Of a stretch of 64,000 bases of DNA, positions 17,227 to 27,064 are shown piece by piece (position 1 is the first letter of the stretch; every line of letters starts with the position of its first letter). Source of the DNA: Putridiphycobacter sp965230195 (GTDB taxonomy: Bacteria > Bacteroidota > Bacteroidia > Flavobacteriales_D > Crocinitomicaceae); NCBI GenBank assembly GCA_965230195.1, contig OZ245997.1:6138001-6202000 (forward strand). Reading direction: 5' to 3'. The translations under genes were made by a program, and so were the position numbers. Below the pieces are notes generated by a model that searched no databases, was not told the DNA's origin, and saw only the letters and a program-made list of their open reading frames with translations.

Positions 17227-19634
17227 TAAAACAACAAAAGAACCAAACCTTTCTTGTTTTTTTAGTCGCGTTTTTAGTACTGTTTTACTTTTATGGTGAT
17301 GTCATTGCTAATTTAAATTCTGTTGTTTTTTCGGGAAAAGGTGATGGTTTAAAGAACTATTACACCTATTTATTTCATGCAAAATACGACACCAATTTCT
17401 GGAATTTTACTGGGATGAACTATCCGTTTTATGAACACATTGTATATACGGATGCGCATCCATTATTATCTTTTTTGATTGGAAAACTGGGCCTAACAAA
17501 TTATGGAATCGGTATTCTGAATTTTTTAATGTTGATTTCCTATCCTGTCAGTGCTGTTTTTATCCATAAAATCTTAAAGTATTATAAAGTAAATGATAGA
17601 TGGGCAATTATTTCGAGCATTATATTCTGCTTTCTATCTCCACAGGTTTTTAGGTTAACGGGTCATTTATCTTTGTCTTATGTATTTGCTATTCCTTTGA
17701 TGTGGTGGTTTTTAATCAAGGTTGAAACAACAAGAAAAGTAATTTGGTCGGGACTGATATTTGTATTGTTATTCGGTTTCTTTTTTACACATCCGTATCT
17801 GGGCCTTATACTCGCCATATTTGGTTTGGTCTATGCTTTGGTTTTCTTTGTTTTTAAGAGAAAAGATTGGCTATTCTATGGTGTTAAAATTGTTTTACCA
17901 ATCCTGATATCGATAGGGATATTTCAATTTATTGTTGGTATAACCGATCATCATGTTGACCGGATGAAAACACCGGCTGGTTTTTACGAGTATTATGCCA
18001 AGTGGAATTCACTGGTGGTTTCACACCATGGCCCAATGAACTGGTTGAAGCACAAATTGAACTTTAGAATGTCGGGGTGGGAATCATGGAGTTATATTGG
18101 ACTAACAACCATTGTAATACTGATTTTCTCATTGATCTATTATATTGTAAAACGGAAGGACCTATCGCTAAAAGGGATATTTAGTACACCACTTGGAAAA
18201 GTATATCTGGCTGCTCACCTGGTATTATTATTTTCGTTTTGCTTTCCCCTTAAATACGACTTTATGCGGCCGGTTGTGGAAGCTTTAGGACCATTAAAGC
18301 AGTTCAGGGTACTTGGTCGGTTTGCCTGGGTATATTTCTATGTGGCTACTATTGCATCAATAGCCATATTAGTTTATGTCAAATCGAAATCAAAAAAGAG
18401 TAAGTTTGGTTGGGAATTGATTCTCTATGGTATTTTTTTACTGATTGTATTTATGGGCTACCCCTGGTATGTTGGCCTGATCTCTACAGCTGTATTTTTA
18501 ATTCTTTTATGGTTAATTTCAAGATTTGCTGAAGGTAATCGGTGGGACCTGTTATTTTATTCGGGGATGCTGATTTTAATATCAGAGTTTTATTCTGTAC
18601 ATACCGGAGTTTCAACATCTATCAGTGAGACCAAAAACCCGTTTAAAGTAGAAAATTTATCAGATGATCTCAAAGCAGTCATTGAATGGTCGAAGGATAA
18701 AGGATATGATGCCATTATATTTTTGCCTTTTGTTCATCTGTCAAGTGAAAATACCTTTATACTGGGGTCAGAAGAGGGTAATGCAGATGCCATGAAATTA
18801 AGTTTCCATACACAAACACCGCTTTTAAACACCATTACTTCAAGAACTTCAGTGGCAGAGTCGGTTTTATATCAGAATCTGTTTTCACCTGAATTTATTG
18901 ATAAGGAGTTGACAGATCGTATTGGTTCAGACAAAAAAATAATGCTCATTAAAAATAAAGATGCATTAAACTTTAATGAGTTAAGAATGATTTGGGTTTT
19001 TGATGAGATATTTGAAAACGATACTTACACCATTTATAACTTTTCTTTAGACCAATGGAATACACCAGAGTATTTTAATGACCTGGTTAAAAGGAAGGAA
19101 AAAGCAACAATATTATTGAATGACGGTTGGTACTCCAACACCAGTGAGGTGAACTATTTATATGATTCTTTTGATGAATTAGAGGAAGTAAACAGCATGG
19201 CAGGGTCCGGAGCTCTTGCCGCACGTAAAGAAGGTATTTTCATGATAAAACCAGAAATTAAAGGGCTCGAAACCGGCCAGTATATTTGCAGTTTCTGGTA
19301 TAATATGAGAATTGACCGGGCCAACCAATTGGCGGTTATTGAACAGGAGTTTGTTGGTGATAGTGCCAAATGGGTTGCTCAGAATTCAATCAGGGAAACA
19401 AACTTAATTGTAGGTGATTGGGCCTATGTTGAAATGGAATTTGAGATTACCGATACGGTTGAGAATACAAAATTATTCCTGTCGTGGAATGATAGTAAGC
19501 AATGGCTTATTGTGGATGAATTATTGATCCGAAAGGTAGGAGATAACGCCTTGTTTAAAACAGAAAAACTGAAGGACGAAGAATACATTATTTACAATAA
19601 TTACTGGATGAAAGCTAATTCATTTTCTGAATAG
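17223..19634 (+). CDS. Large GT-C/YfhO-like membrane protein
   Basis: An 803-residue protein. About twelve helices occupy the first 465 residues, with a GT-C-like first loop (GDGLKNYYTYLFHAKYD, then YTDAHPLLSFL). A soluble periplasmic C-terminal part of about 330 residues follows, whose last 150 residues look like a beta-sandwich carbohydrate-binding module. It resembles YfhO-type proteins that decorate surface polymers with sugars, but I cannot name the family precisely. It is coupled to the preceding GT gene and its 3' end overlaps the convergent GT2 gene by 15 bp. Confidence 0.65.
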   Translation: MIKQQKNQTFLVFLVAFLVLFYFYGDVIANLNSVVFSGKGDGLKNYYTYLFHAKYDTNFWNFTGMNYPFYEHIVYTDAHPLLSFLIGKLGLTNYGIGILNFLMLISYPVSAVFIHKILKYYKVNDRWAIISSIIFCFLSPQVFRLTGHLSLSYVFAIPLMWWFLIKVETTRKVIWSGLIFVLLFGFFFTHPYLGLILAIFGLVYALVFFVFKRKDWLFYGVKIVLPILISIGIFQFIVGITDHHVDRMKTPAGFYEYYAKWNSLVVSHHGPMNWLKHKLNFRMSGWESWSYIGLTTIVILIFSLIYYIVKRKDLSLKGIFSTPLGKVYLAAHLVLLFSFCFPLKYDFMRPVVEALGPLKQFRVLGRFAWVYFYVATIASIAILVYVKSKSKKSKFGWELILYGIFLLIVFMGYPWYVGLISTAVFLILLWLISRFAEGNRWDLLFYSGMLILISEFYSVHTGVSTSISETKNPFKVENLSDDLKAVIEWSKDKGYDAIIFLPFVHLSSENTFILGSEEGNADAMKLSFHTQTPLLNTITSRTSVAESVLYQNLFSPEFIDKELTDRIGSDKKIMLIKNKDALNFNELRMIWVFDEIFENDTYTIYNFSLDQWNTPEYFNDLVKRKEKATILLNDGWYSNTSEVNYLYDSFDELEEVNSMAGSGALAARKEGIFMIKPEIKGLETGQYICSFWYNMRIDRANQLAVIEQEFVGDSAKWVAQNSIRETNLIVGDWAYVEMEFEITDTVENTKLFLSWNDSKQWLIVDELLIRKVGDNALFKTEKLKDEEYIIYNNYWMKANSFSE

Positions 19635-20339
19635 TACTTTAATAAAGTTGATAGACTCTTTCAATAGTATTTTAATATTAACCTTACTAAATACAATTCC
19701 TGGCTTTAGGGTAACGTCAACTGTAACACAATCTAATTTTCTTTTACTGACTAATTTTACAAATTCGAGGTCAAAAAGAAACCTGTCAATCTGAGTGGTT
19801 TTAAATAAGTCAGCGCCATTTTTATTAAATCCTTTGATACCACACTGAGTATCATCAGTGGGTAATCTTAGAAATGTTTTGAGCACACCCCTTAATAATT
19901 TGGAAATGACTTTACGGCCAAAAGGTGTGTTTTTATAATAGTCATTATTTCTTTTACCCAAAACAACATCATGACCTGTGGTTAATTTTTTGGAAATGTC
20001 AATAAGGCTTGGTAATGTATAAGGAAAATCAATATCAGTGTAAATAATGGGGTAATGAGAGACAGCGTCAACACCTTGTCTCAGGGCATAACCTTTACCT
20101 TTGTTTTGGTTATAATTAATGATTTTGGTCTGCGGGAGGTGTGTTTTGATAAAAGCAATTTCAGTTTCACCAACATGTTTGGTTGAGCCGTCATTAACAA
20201 TGATTAATTCAACTTTGCCGTTTAATGCCTGTTCGATATTGCCTATGCTTTCAACCACAGTTTTTTGCCAGCCCGCTATTGGGTTATAGCAGGGTAAAAC
20301 TATGCTTAATAAAGGTGCTTTTGATGTTTGTTCAGACAT
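19620..20339 (-). CDS. Family 2 glycosyltransferase (polyprenyl-phosphate type)
   Basis: A 239-residue GT-A enzyme without C-terminal membrane helices. It shows the start strand LSIVLPCYNP, the VNDGS motif, the metal-binding YTDIDFP (DxD-like) segment, and the TDDTQCGIKGF motif typical of dolichol- or undecaprenyl-phosphate glucosyltransferases. It would make the lipid-linked sugar donor used by GT-C enzymes such as the two converging genes. The gene is on the opposite strand and its end overlaps their operon by 15 bp. Confidence 0.85.
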   Translation of the reverse strand: MSEQTSKAPLLSIVLPCYNPIAGWQKTVVESIGNIEQALNGKVELIIVNDGSTKHVGETEIAFIKTHLPQTKIINYNQNKGKGYALRQGVDAVSHYPIIYTDIDFPYTLPSLIDISKKLTTGHDVVLGKRNNDYYKNTPFGRKVISKLLRGVLKTFLRLPTDDTQCGIKGFNKNGADLFKTTQIDRFLFDLEFVKLVSKRKLDCVTVDVTLKPGIVFSKVNIKILLKESINFIKVLFRK

Positions 20340-20657
20340 TCAGATGCTAAAATACACAGACGGATGTAAATTAACTTCTTTTTTGACAAAATTATTGTAT
20401 GCTTTCCAGTTTATCTGTTGTTCGTTGATGGTTGTAGAGATTTCCGATTTCGAATTTTCGATTCCTAATATTGGTATGGCCTTGTAAAACAGTCTTCTAT
20501 TAAAATGCTATAACAATGAACGAGAAACAATTAACCTAGTAACTATTCAGTTTATCAGTTACTTGTTGTTATGCTCTGATAAGTGTTTAACCTGTCTACT
20601 AATATCAGGACATACAAAAAACTAATAACTATTGGCTAATGACTATTAACTAAATCG

Positions 20658-20778
20658 GTTGATAGTTTATTGTTGTTTGAATTTTCCATTATTGTGGGGA
20701 AAAACCGGTAACTAAAAAATGATTTGGTTTCGATACATTCCGGTTTGGACCGGAACACTTAACCTGACATCATTTTTT
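20658..20778. repeat. Non-coding repeat region, right copy (type A palindrome)
   Basis: This lies in the 543-bp gap between the GT2 and T9SS genes. It holds a 27-bp segment (20658-20684) matching 14377-14402 and a palindrome 20714-20778 with 10-bp outer arms (20714-20723 with 20769-20778) and 7-bp inner arms (20738-20744 with 20749-20755). Apart from this and AT-rich TTAACTA-type repeats before it, I see nothing in the gap. Confidence 0.7.
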
Positions 20779-20882
20779 GGTAAACAATAAGAAATCAGGA
20801 ATTATAAACGGTAGTATCCCACAAAATATATCAGGGGTATCCACGAATCTATTATCTAAAAATCTATGCTCTATTATCTAAA

Positions 20883-23800
20883 TTACAAATTTTCAAAATC
20901 CTGAACACGCATGGTGCAGAACCATTTTAATATCTTTTCACCAACATCCGGAACTTCAATATGAATGATATAAACGCCACTGGAAATAGGAACACCTTTC
21001 ATATTGGTCATATCCCAATTCAGAGAGGTAATACTATTACTTTTATTAATGACTTTTACCAACTGTCCGGCCATATTGTATATTGTAATGGTACAATTGT
21101 CAGGTAGATTAGTCAGTTTTACTTTATTATCCAGCCTTGATTCTTCATATTCAGAGTAGCCATAATACGGGTTAGGCACAACCTGAATAATATCCAACAA
21201 TGAAGTCAACACAGGTGTTTCTCCTGTTCTGACCATCTCATTTTCGTTAATGGTAAATTGGTATCTCGGACGTCCATTATTGGATGATTTAGTATCCGGC
21301 CTGTGTGTATAAGGTTTATTAACTCTGGCCTTAATGGTTACGTCAGTTTCCATTAGCTCATGAAATGGAACCAACATTGGTTCCCAAACCCATGTACAGG
21401 ATCCAAATACATTTTTATGTCCTGTGTTAGTTTGTTTATCAAGGTTTTCGTAGATATAAGCCCCTTCGTCATACGCAGGCATATCATTCACTGTGTTGAA
21501 TACATAGACATAATGCATTCCTCCAAAAATAGGATTACCGATTGGACTTAACATGGTTGAGGTAGGATTCCACAACATATCATCACCATTATCACCAGTC
21601 AGCCAGGAGTTTTCTGCAAATGCAAGGTTTAGTCTTTGCCCGGTATTAACATTGATGGCATAACCCGGGAACCAGCTCATACCAAGTTCTCCTTCTATTG
21701 GATTACCATCTTTGTCTAATGAAGTCTGATTTCTGATTTCAAGAACATCAGACCCCCCTACAGTTTGGTTTTCATTGTCATTTATCTCAATGACCACACA
21801 TTTAGTCCATTTTGTTTTATCATTTGTCAATACAATATCCACATCATGCATGTTTTGCATCCTATAGGACGTTATTCCGCTTTCAACTGATGTATAATAG
21901 CCTTCATTGCCAGGTGACCCGGGACTATCTCCCGGACTACCAATTGGCATTCCAAATGTTTCATGGCCCACGTATTTATAACTGGTAATTGTACCAGATA
22001 GTAAAGATTCCCATTCCTGACCAGGATCCCGTTCTGATTCTTTATCATAATAAAAACAGGGGTTATTAATCCACAGGCTCGGATCACAAGTTGGGTCACC
22101 ATCTTCAGGTGGTACATTTGTACCTACTCTGATCCAGTTTGTAGGGAAGTTTTGGTCTGAATCCCTGACACCATCCAGCCATACTTTAGATGAATCGGCA
22201 AATGACATACTAGCCATTAATGGATGGGTAAAATATGCTGCAGGAGAGGCAGTCTCAGAACCCTTTATATACTCTGATTGTTTAATATTTACTGAAATAC
22301 CCCATTCAGGGATCAATTGCTCATTTGACATACCAATAGCGAAATTGGATGTGACAGTATCAGTTACACCATTATGAGACCTCGTGATGATCCATTCACA
22401 TGAATCCACCAACCCACCTATTTTTTCATCAATGGCTTTTTCAAAAATAATTTCATAATTGCCAGGTTGCAGATTTAACGGGTCAATAACTTTAACATCA
22501 ATTGGTCCGGCACCATAATCATATTCTGGTTGATCAACTGTATTGTTTTCCAATATATCCGCAATACATTCGTCAGTCAGGTGTAATACTCTTCCTCCAT
22601 TTCCAATGCCCTCAATCTGCTTAATTTTTGGAGACCATCCGTAATGCGTTCCAAATGTAGTTCCAAACCCTTCTACTGAAGGATTATGCGGAATACCAAG
22701 ATATGGTCGTATCTCTCCAAAAGCGGCTTTTCGGCTGGCTAAATAAGGCTTCTTTTGTCCGTCAATTGATCCCGGATCATCAAAAGTGTAGGTTTTATAG
22801 TTATTATAACCATAGGCAATGGCCATGTAATAGTATTTTTTGAAATTAACCAGTGTTCGGTCTCCAACCGCAAAGAGGTCTTCAGTTACCATAAAAGAAT
22901 GTTTGATTCCTTCGTCTTCTCCAATTACTTCAACTGTAGATACAGTTCCTCCAATTTCTGCATCAAATTCGTAGTTTGTTAATTTGGAAACACCATCTTC
23001 TATGTCGCATTGAAATACTAATCGTGCTTTAGACATATCATGTAAATCATTGGAAGAAACATCTTTGGATTTAACCTGGTATACCTGATAGCCCTGGAAA
23101 CGATAGTATTTATCAACTTCAGTAACGTTTGCATCAGGGCTGACAATTTCAGGGTCTAACTCTTCATAACTTTCATTTTCATTATTTGATCCATTCGGAT
23201 TATGTAAAGTAATGATCAGAGCATTTTCAAGTTCCTGGATTTCTAAATCCGGCGCATTTGGCCCTTCCAGAACATTAAAACAATTGTCAAACAAAGCTTG
23301 CGCTTTATCATCTGCTGCAAATAGTTTTTTAACCGACTCAAAAGGGCCTCCTGAGGTAGCTTGTGCCCAAACAACCCCCATTGTAATATTGTTAACTGCT
23401 CCCGGTCGGAGAATAAATGGTCCGGCAGATTGAGCAAACCTTCTGTCATAAGGCACATTATTAGATGATTCTTCAGTCCAGGATGGTTGAATGGCTCCAG
23501 ATGTTCCCCAACCCAGAGGGTCAGAATCGCCCGGGAACATGAAATCAGCAAAAACATTTGAATTAGATTCAGGGTCGGATGGGTGACCATTACCACCGTA
23601 AACAAATCGGGTACCATCTTTCCAGAATCCCCTCAGGTAAGAGTAATAATCAATGGCAATTAAAGGGTCTGTTTGTGCAGAATTAGCCCCTCCTCCTGTA
23701 TTGTTATAGTAAAGGAATCGTCGCATCCCAAACCTTTCATTGTCAATGATACTGTCACCATAACCTATTCCAAGTCCCGAATACGGAATTCCATTTTGAG

Positions 23801-24929
23801 AAAAAGCGGCCTGAATATCATCCGTTAAAGGGTTATCTATATTGTCGTTATCCTGATATGGTCCTTCAAAAAAATCAACACCAACGGCTGGTGGTTGTTC
23901 ACCATAACCGTCAAATCCCATTTCAGGGCCATCATAATTATCACCATTGTAAGCATAACCTAATCCTCTTGAAACATCACATCCTACATAATCATCATTT
24001 GGTCCTCCTAATGCCACATCAACCAACACGCCAAAATAGGTTTCGTAAAGTGTTTGTGTGGAACGGTTGATTAACTCATAATTGTAAAATGTCATGTTGT
24101 TAATTTCATTATTCGTGGCAAAGGCAAAAGCCTGTGCCCTGATTTCCATTCCCAATGGTTCACCATTTGTTTCTGTATGGATATTTCCCTTATCGTTCAT
24201 GATCCACCACAATGTTTCATCTCCAAAAAGTGGTACAATACGACTATTTCGGCAATCAATTTCCCTGTTCAGGTCATAGTATGGGTAGTCTCCATCCCCT
24301 TCAGGATTATAGAAACCATCATTATTACGATCATAAAATGGTGCAATATATTCGGGTTGACCTAATGTGGGATCACCATGAGCCGGCCATTCCAAAATGG
24401 ATTTGGGAATTGTATAATCCGGGAAGTTATCTTTTTGATTAGTAGTACCGTTAAGTGCGTCATTAATTCCGGCGTTATACCAGGCATCAAATATGACAAC
24501 TTCTTCTTTTGTAATTTTAAAATGCTGATCATATTTAAGGCATGTTTCCGGATCAATTTCAGCTTCACCTGCTGTAGTCAATGGTCCTGTCCAGTAATCC
24601 TGTCCATTTCTGTACCTTAAGGCGGCTAATTTTAGCTGACCATTTACATCAACTCCTCCTAACCATAATGATGAGGTAAATAAAGACATTATACCAGATC
24701 CCTTAGGAACTTCATAATGACAAAAGTTCTGACCGGTAATTTGCCATAAATTTCCTGCTGTGTGGATTAATGCTTTAACATTATTCAACTCCAGGAATGT
24801 GGAGGCATTTGGGGCCGCACAACCCGCTGCACGTTCTTCAATTGTTACAGGAGGAGCCTGTCCGTTATAATATTGTGCGGACACTGTAAATGAAATGAAT
24901 ATGAAAAACAATGCGTAAAAATGCTTCAT
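20883..24929 (-). CDS. Very large T9SS cargo protein, unknown function
   Basis: A 1348-residue secreted protein. It has a signal peptide (MKHFYALFFIFISFTVSA) and a C-terminal type A T9SS sorting domain beginning near VVPNPYYGYSEYEE at about residue 1252, with TIYNMAGQLVK and GVYIIHIEV blocks. The middle is rich in Asn, Asp, Gly and aromatic residues with many acidic, calcium-loop-like segments (for example DRNNDGFYNPEGDGDYP) and has no enzyme motif I recognise. It should be exported across the outer membrane and either anchored or released. It is a single-gene unit. Confidence 0.85.
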   Translation of the reverse strand: MKHFYALFFIFISFTVSAQYYNGQAPPVTIEERAAGCAAPNASTFLELNNVKALIHTAGNLWQITGQNFCHYEVPKGSGIMSLFTSSLWLGGVDVNGQLKLAALRYRNGQDYWTGPLTTAGEAEIDPETCLKYDQHFKITKEEVVIFDAWYNAGINDALNGTTNQKDNFPDYTIPKSILEWPAHGDPTLGQPEYIAPFYDRNNDGFYNPEGDGDYPYYDLNREIDCRNSRIVPLFGDETLWWIMNDKGNIHTETNGEPLGMEIRAQAFAFATNNEINNMTFYNYELINRSTQTLYETYFGVLVDVALGGPNDDYVGCDVSRGLGYAYNGDNYDGPEMGFDGYGEQPPAVGVDFFEGPYQDNDNIDNPLTDDIQAAFSQNGIPYSGLGIGYGDSIIDNERFGMRRFLYYNNTGGGANSAQTDPLIAIDYYSYLRGFWKDGTRFVYGGNGHPSDPESNSNVFADFMFPGDSDPLGWGTSGAIQPSWTEESSNNVPYDRRFAQSAGPFILRPGAVNNITMGVVWAQATSGGPFESVKKLFAADDKAQALFDNCFNVLEGPNAPDLEIQELENALIITLHNPNGSNNENESYEELDPEIVSPDANVTEVDKYYRFQGYQVYQVKSKDVSSNDLHDMSKARLVFQCDIEDGVSKLTNYEFDAEIGGTVSTVEVIGEDEGIKHSFMVTEDLFAVGDRTLVNFKKYYYMAIAYGYNNYKTYTFDDPGSIDGQKKPYLASRKAAFGEIRPYLGIPHNPSVEGFGTTFGTHYGWSPKIKQIEGIGNGGRVLHLTDECIADILENNTVDQPEYDYGAGPIDVKVIDPLNLQPGNYEIIFEKAIDEKIGGLVDSCEWIITRSHNGVTDTVTSNFAIGMSNEQLIPEWGISVNIKQSEYIKGSETASPAAYFTHPLMASMSFADSSKVWLDGVRDSDQNFPTNWIRVGTNVPPEDGDPTCDPSLWINNPCFYYDKESERDPGQEWESLLSGTITSYKYVGHETFGMPIGSPGDSPGSPGNEGYYTSVESGITSYRMQNMHDVDIVLTNDKTKWTKCVVIEINDNENQTVGGSDVLEIRNQTSLDKDGNPIEGELGMSWFPGYAINVNTGQRLNLAFAENSWLTGDNGDDMLWNPTSTMLSPIGNPIFGGMHYVYVFNTVNDMPAYDEGAYIYENLDKQTNTGHKNVFGSCTWVWEPMLVPFHELMETDVTIKARVNKPYTHRPDTKSSNNGRPRYQFTINENEMVRTGETPVLTSLLDIIQVVPNPYYGYSEYEESRLDNKVKLTNLPDNCTITIYNMAGQLVKVINKSNSITSLNWDMTNMKGVPISSGVYIIHIEVPDVGEKILKWFCTMRVQDFENL

Positions 24930-25343
24930 TCGTTTAATATTTTCGTTTTAAATTGCCATGCTTCTACGTCGCTCAGCACAGGTAGCGCCGACTTCGTTTC
25001 GCATGAGTATGACGTTTGCTATTCTATCTTTGAAGTAATTCATCAGATTAACAGAGTCCATTGTATACAATTATATTTTGGGTTATAATTAAAGGTTTGC
25101 AACCTAAAATAACATGAATAATGCTAATAAAAATTATGTCAATTCGAGTGTCACGGCTGAGCCGGGATGTCTCTGGAATAAACAATTTTCTTAAATCATT
25201 ATTCACGTTAAAGCTATAAAAAATTAACTAATGTATCTATACCTTTTTGATTAAACGGTAATAATCGACGAATAAAAGGAGGAATATTGTTTTCCTAAAG
25301 TTTTAAGGCACGAACTAATTCAACGGATAAAAAAGAGTCCGGG
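24930..25343. other. Non-coding gap with degenerate palindrome
   Basis: A 414-bp region between the T9SS gene and the next small gene, both on the minus strand. It contains degraded relatives of the intergenic palindromes (24961-25010 with GCTCAGCACAGG; 25143-25172 with CGAGTGTC and GGGATGTC). I see no ORF or RNA gene. Confidence 0.5.
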
Positions 25344-25757
25344 TTATTTAATAAAAACACCTGATTTATTGATAATTGGTACTTCGATAAAGTTTTTATC
25401 CTGAATAGTTTCTGCTAAAAAAATATATTTCTTATCCAAAATATGAGTGCCTTCGTAGTAGCTTAACCAATACTCGTTATTCAGTCCGAATACCTCTTTA
25501 ATAATCGGTTCTATTTTAATAAAGGACTTAGGAGCAACGTCACCCAATGAATGCCTTAGTACCGAAGTTTTAACCGATTCGCCGGTAGATTTATTTTGTC
25601 CGTATCCACGCGAGCTGACTAAAACATTTTTCAATATTTTATCCTGAAGGTTAATTAAATAAACATTATAAACGGAGTCTGTTTTTTCTTCGTTCAACTC
25701 CTCAATAACAGCGATACCAACATTTTTGACTTCAGTGATTGGAATATCTTTTCGCAT
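25344..25757 (-). CDS. Conserved-looking hypothetical protein
   Basis: A 137-residue, probably cytoplasmic protein with no signal peptide, no cysteine and no domain I can name. Alternating strands dominate (VGIAVIEEL, YNVYLINL, NVLVSSRGYG, YIFLAETI), with a glycine turn (SSRGYGQN). The composition fits its neighbours, so it is likely a real gene. It is followed by 414 bp of non-coding DNA and preceded by the serine hydrolase gene on the same strand after 30 bp, so the two may be cotranscribed. Confidence 0.65.
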   Translation of the reverse strand: MRKDIPITEVKNVGIAVIEELNEEKTDSVYNVYLINLQDKILKNVLVSSRGYGQNKSTGESVKTSVLRHSLGDVAPKSFIKIEPIIKEVFGLNNEYWLSYYEGTHILDKKYIFLAETIQDKNFIEVPIINKSGVFIK

Positions 25758-25787
25758 AAATACAATTTAGGCTGCAAAAATAGTAAA

Positions 25788-27026
25788 TTATTTGCTTTTG
25801 GCCTGTGCATAAATTGCCATTCCAATAGTAACATAGGCAGGTAATTCTTCTCTATGGCCTACAAGGGCATCATCTCTTTTTTCTTCCGTATTTTTCCAGT
25901 TAGCCAATGTTCCGTTTCCGGTTCTAACAATCACAAGATCGTATTCAGGTATTGATATAATATATTGCCCTGCCATTCCCCTGAAATAGGTAACTTCATA
26001 AGGCAATCCGGTATAAATCCAATATTGATAACCATAGAGCAGATTTGGTTGTCCGGACACTTTTTTAAGGGGAGCAAGAGATTTAAAATCCCTGATATAT
26101 GATTTATCAACCAGTTGCTCACCTCTCCAGCTACCATTTTGGTTGATCAGTTTACCTAATTTGGCAAAATCCCGGGTAGTGGCATATATGCAGCAAGAGG
26201 CTTTTTCTTCCGAATCCTGACCATCAACAAGGCTCCACATGGCATCACTTTCTGCCCCGATTTTTTTCCAGATTTTTTCTGAAGCGTAATTCGAAACATG
26301 TTTTTTGGTGGCTGCTTCTAAAATATACATTAGTGTTTGTGTGTCACCACTTTTATAATCGAAAGTGACGCCAGGCTCATTTTCAATGGTTCTTCTGTTT
26401 AAAACCAGGTCACGTGCATCCGTATCGTAATACAGCTCGGCTACATCACAGAAAGGGTGCCAATAGTTCTCCGACCAGGAAAGCCCTGAACTCATAGTCA
26501 GTAAATGTCGTATTGTAATTTTTGATTTCTCACCTGAAAACTCCTCCAGATAGTTAACCACAGGGTCATCAATACTTTTGATATAGCCATCTTCAATGGC
26601 ACATCCAATTAATAGTGAAACCACTGATTTAGACATTGAAAAAGAGTTACCAATTCTCTTTTCGTCATGCTGATCCCAATATTGTTCGTAAATAACGGTA
26701 TCTCCCCAGGCTACCAGAAAGGAGGCCGGGTTCAGATCTTCGAGATATTGCATTTGTTTTTGAGAAAGGGCAATATTATTAAACTTGTCATTAAACTGCC
26801 AGGGCTGTCCTTCACCCATTTCAATTTTTCGATTTTCAAATACATCCAAATCGTAAATGGTAGGACGCATCACTCCTCTGAAATAAGTTGCACTCAATCC
26901 TTTATATATATAAAAACGGCCTGTTAATATGATAGACAGATTAGCAATGAGGAGAATGAGTAAAATAGAAATAAAAACAGTTTTAAATATCTTTTTGATC
27001 ACCTTCATATGCTTAAATATAAGCAA
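25788..27026 (-). CDS. Membrane-anchored serine hydrolase (beta-lactamase class C fold)
   Basis: A 412-residue protein with an N-terminal membrane helix (about residues 11-35) and a periplasmic serine beta-lactamase/transpeptidase-like domain. The catalytic Ser130-x-x-Lys133 (SMSK) and a tyrosine in the YKSG segment near residue 219 stand in for the class C SxxK and YxN motifs. The third motif is probably in the RTGNG segment. Such proteins are usually esterases or D-Ala peptidases rather than resistance enzymes. Confidence 0.8.
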   Translation of the reverse strand: MLIFKHMKVIKKIFKTVFISILLILLIANLSIILTGRFYIYKGLSATYFRGVMRPTIYDLDVFENRKIEMGEGQPWQFNDKFNNIALSQKQMQYLEDLNPASFLVAWGDTVIYEQYWDQHDEKRIGNSFSMSKSVVSLLIGCAIEDGYIKSIDDPVVNYLEEFSGEKSKITIRHLLTMSSGLSWSENYWHPFCDVAELYYDTDARDLVLNRRTIENEPGVTFDYKSGDTQTLMYILEAATKKHVSNYASEKIWKKIGAESDAMWSLVDGQDSEEKASCCIYATTRDFAKLGKLINQNGSWRGEQLVDKSYIRDFKSLAPLKKVSGQPNLLYGYQYWIYTGLPYEVTYFRGMAGQYIISIPEYDLVIVRTGNGTLANWKNTEEKRDDALVGHREELPAYVTIGMAIYAQAKSK

Positions 27027-27064
27027 TTCATAGCGATTTTAAAAGGCCTGTTTGTATTTATAAG

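Noticed and set aside
23858..24442. Four overlapping plus-strand ORFs inside the T9SS gene
   Set aside because: They are antisense shadows of the long T9SS reading frame; histidine-rich translations reflect its Asn/Asp codons.
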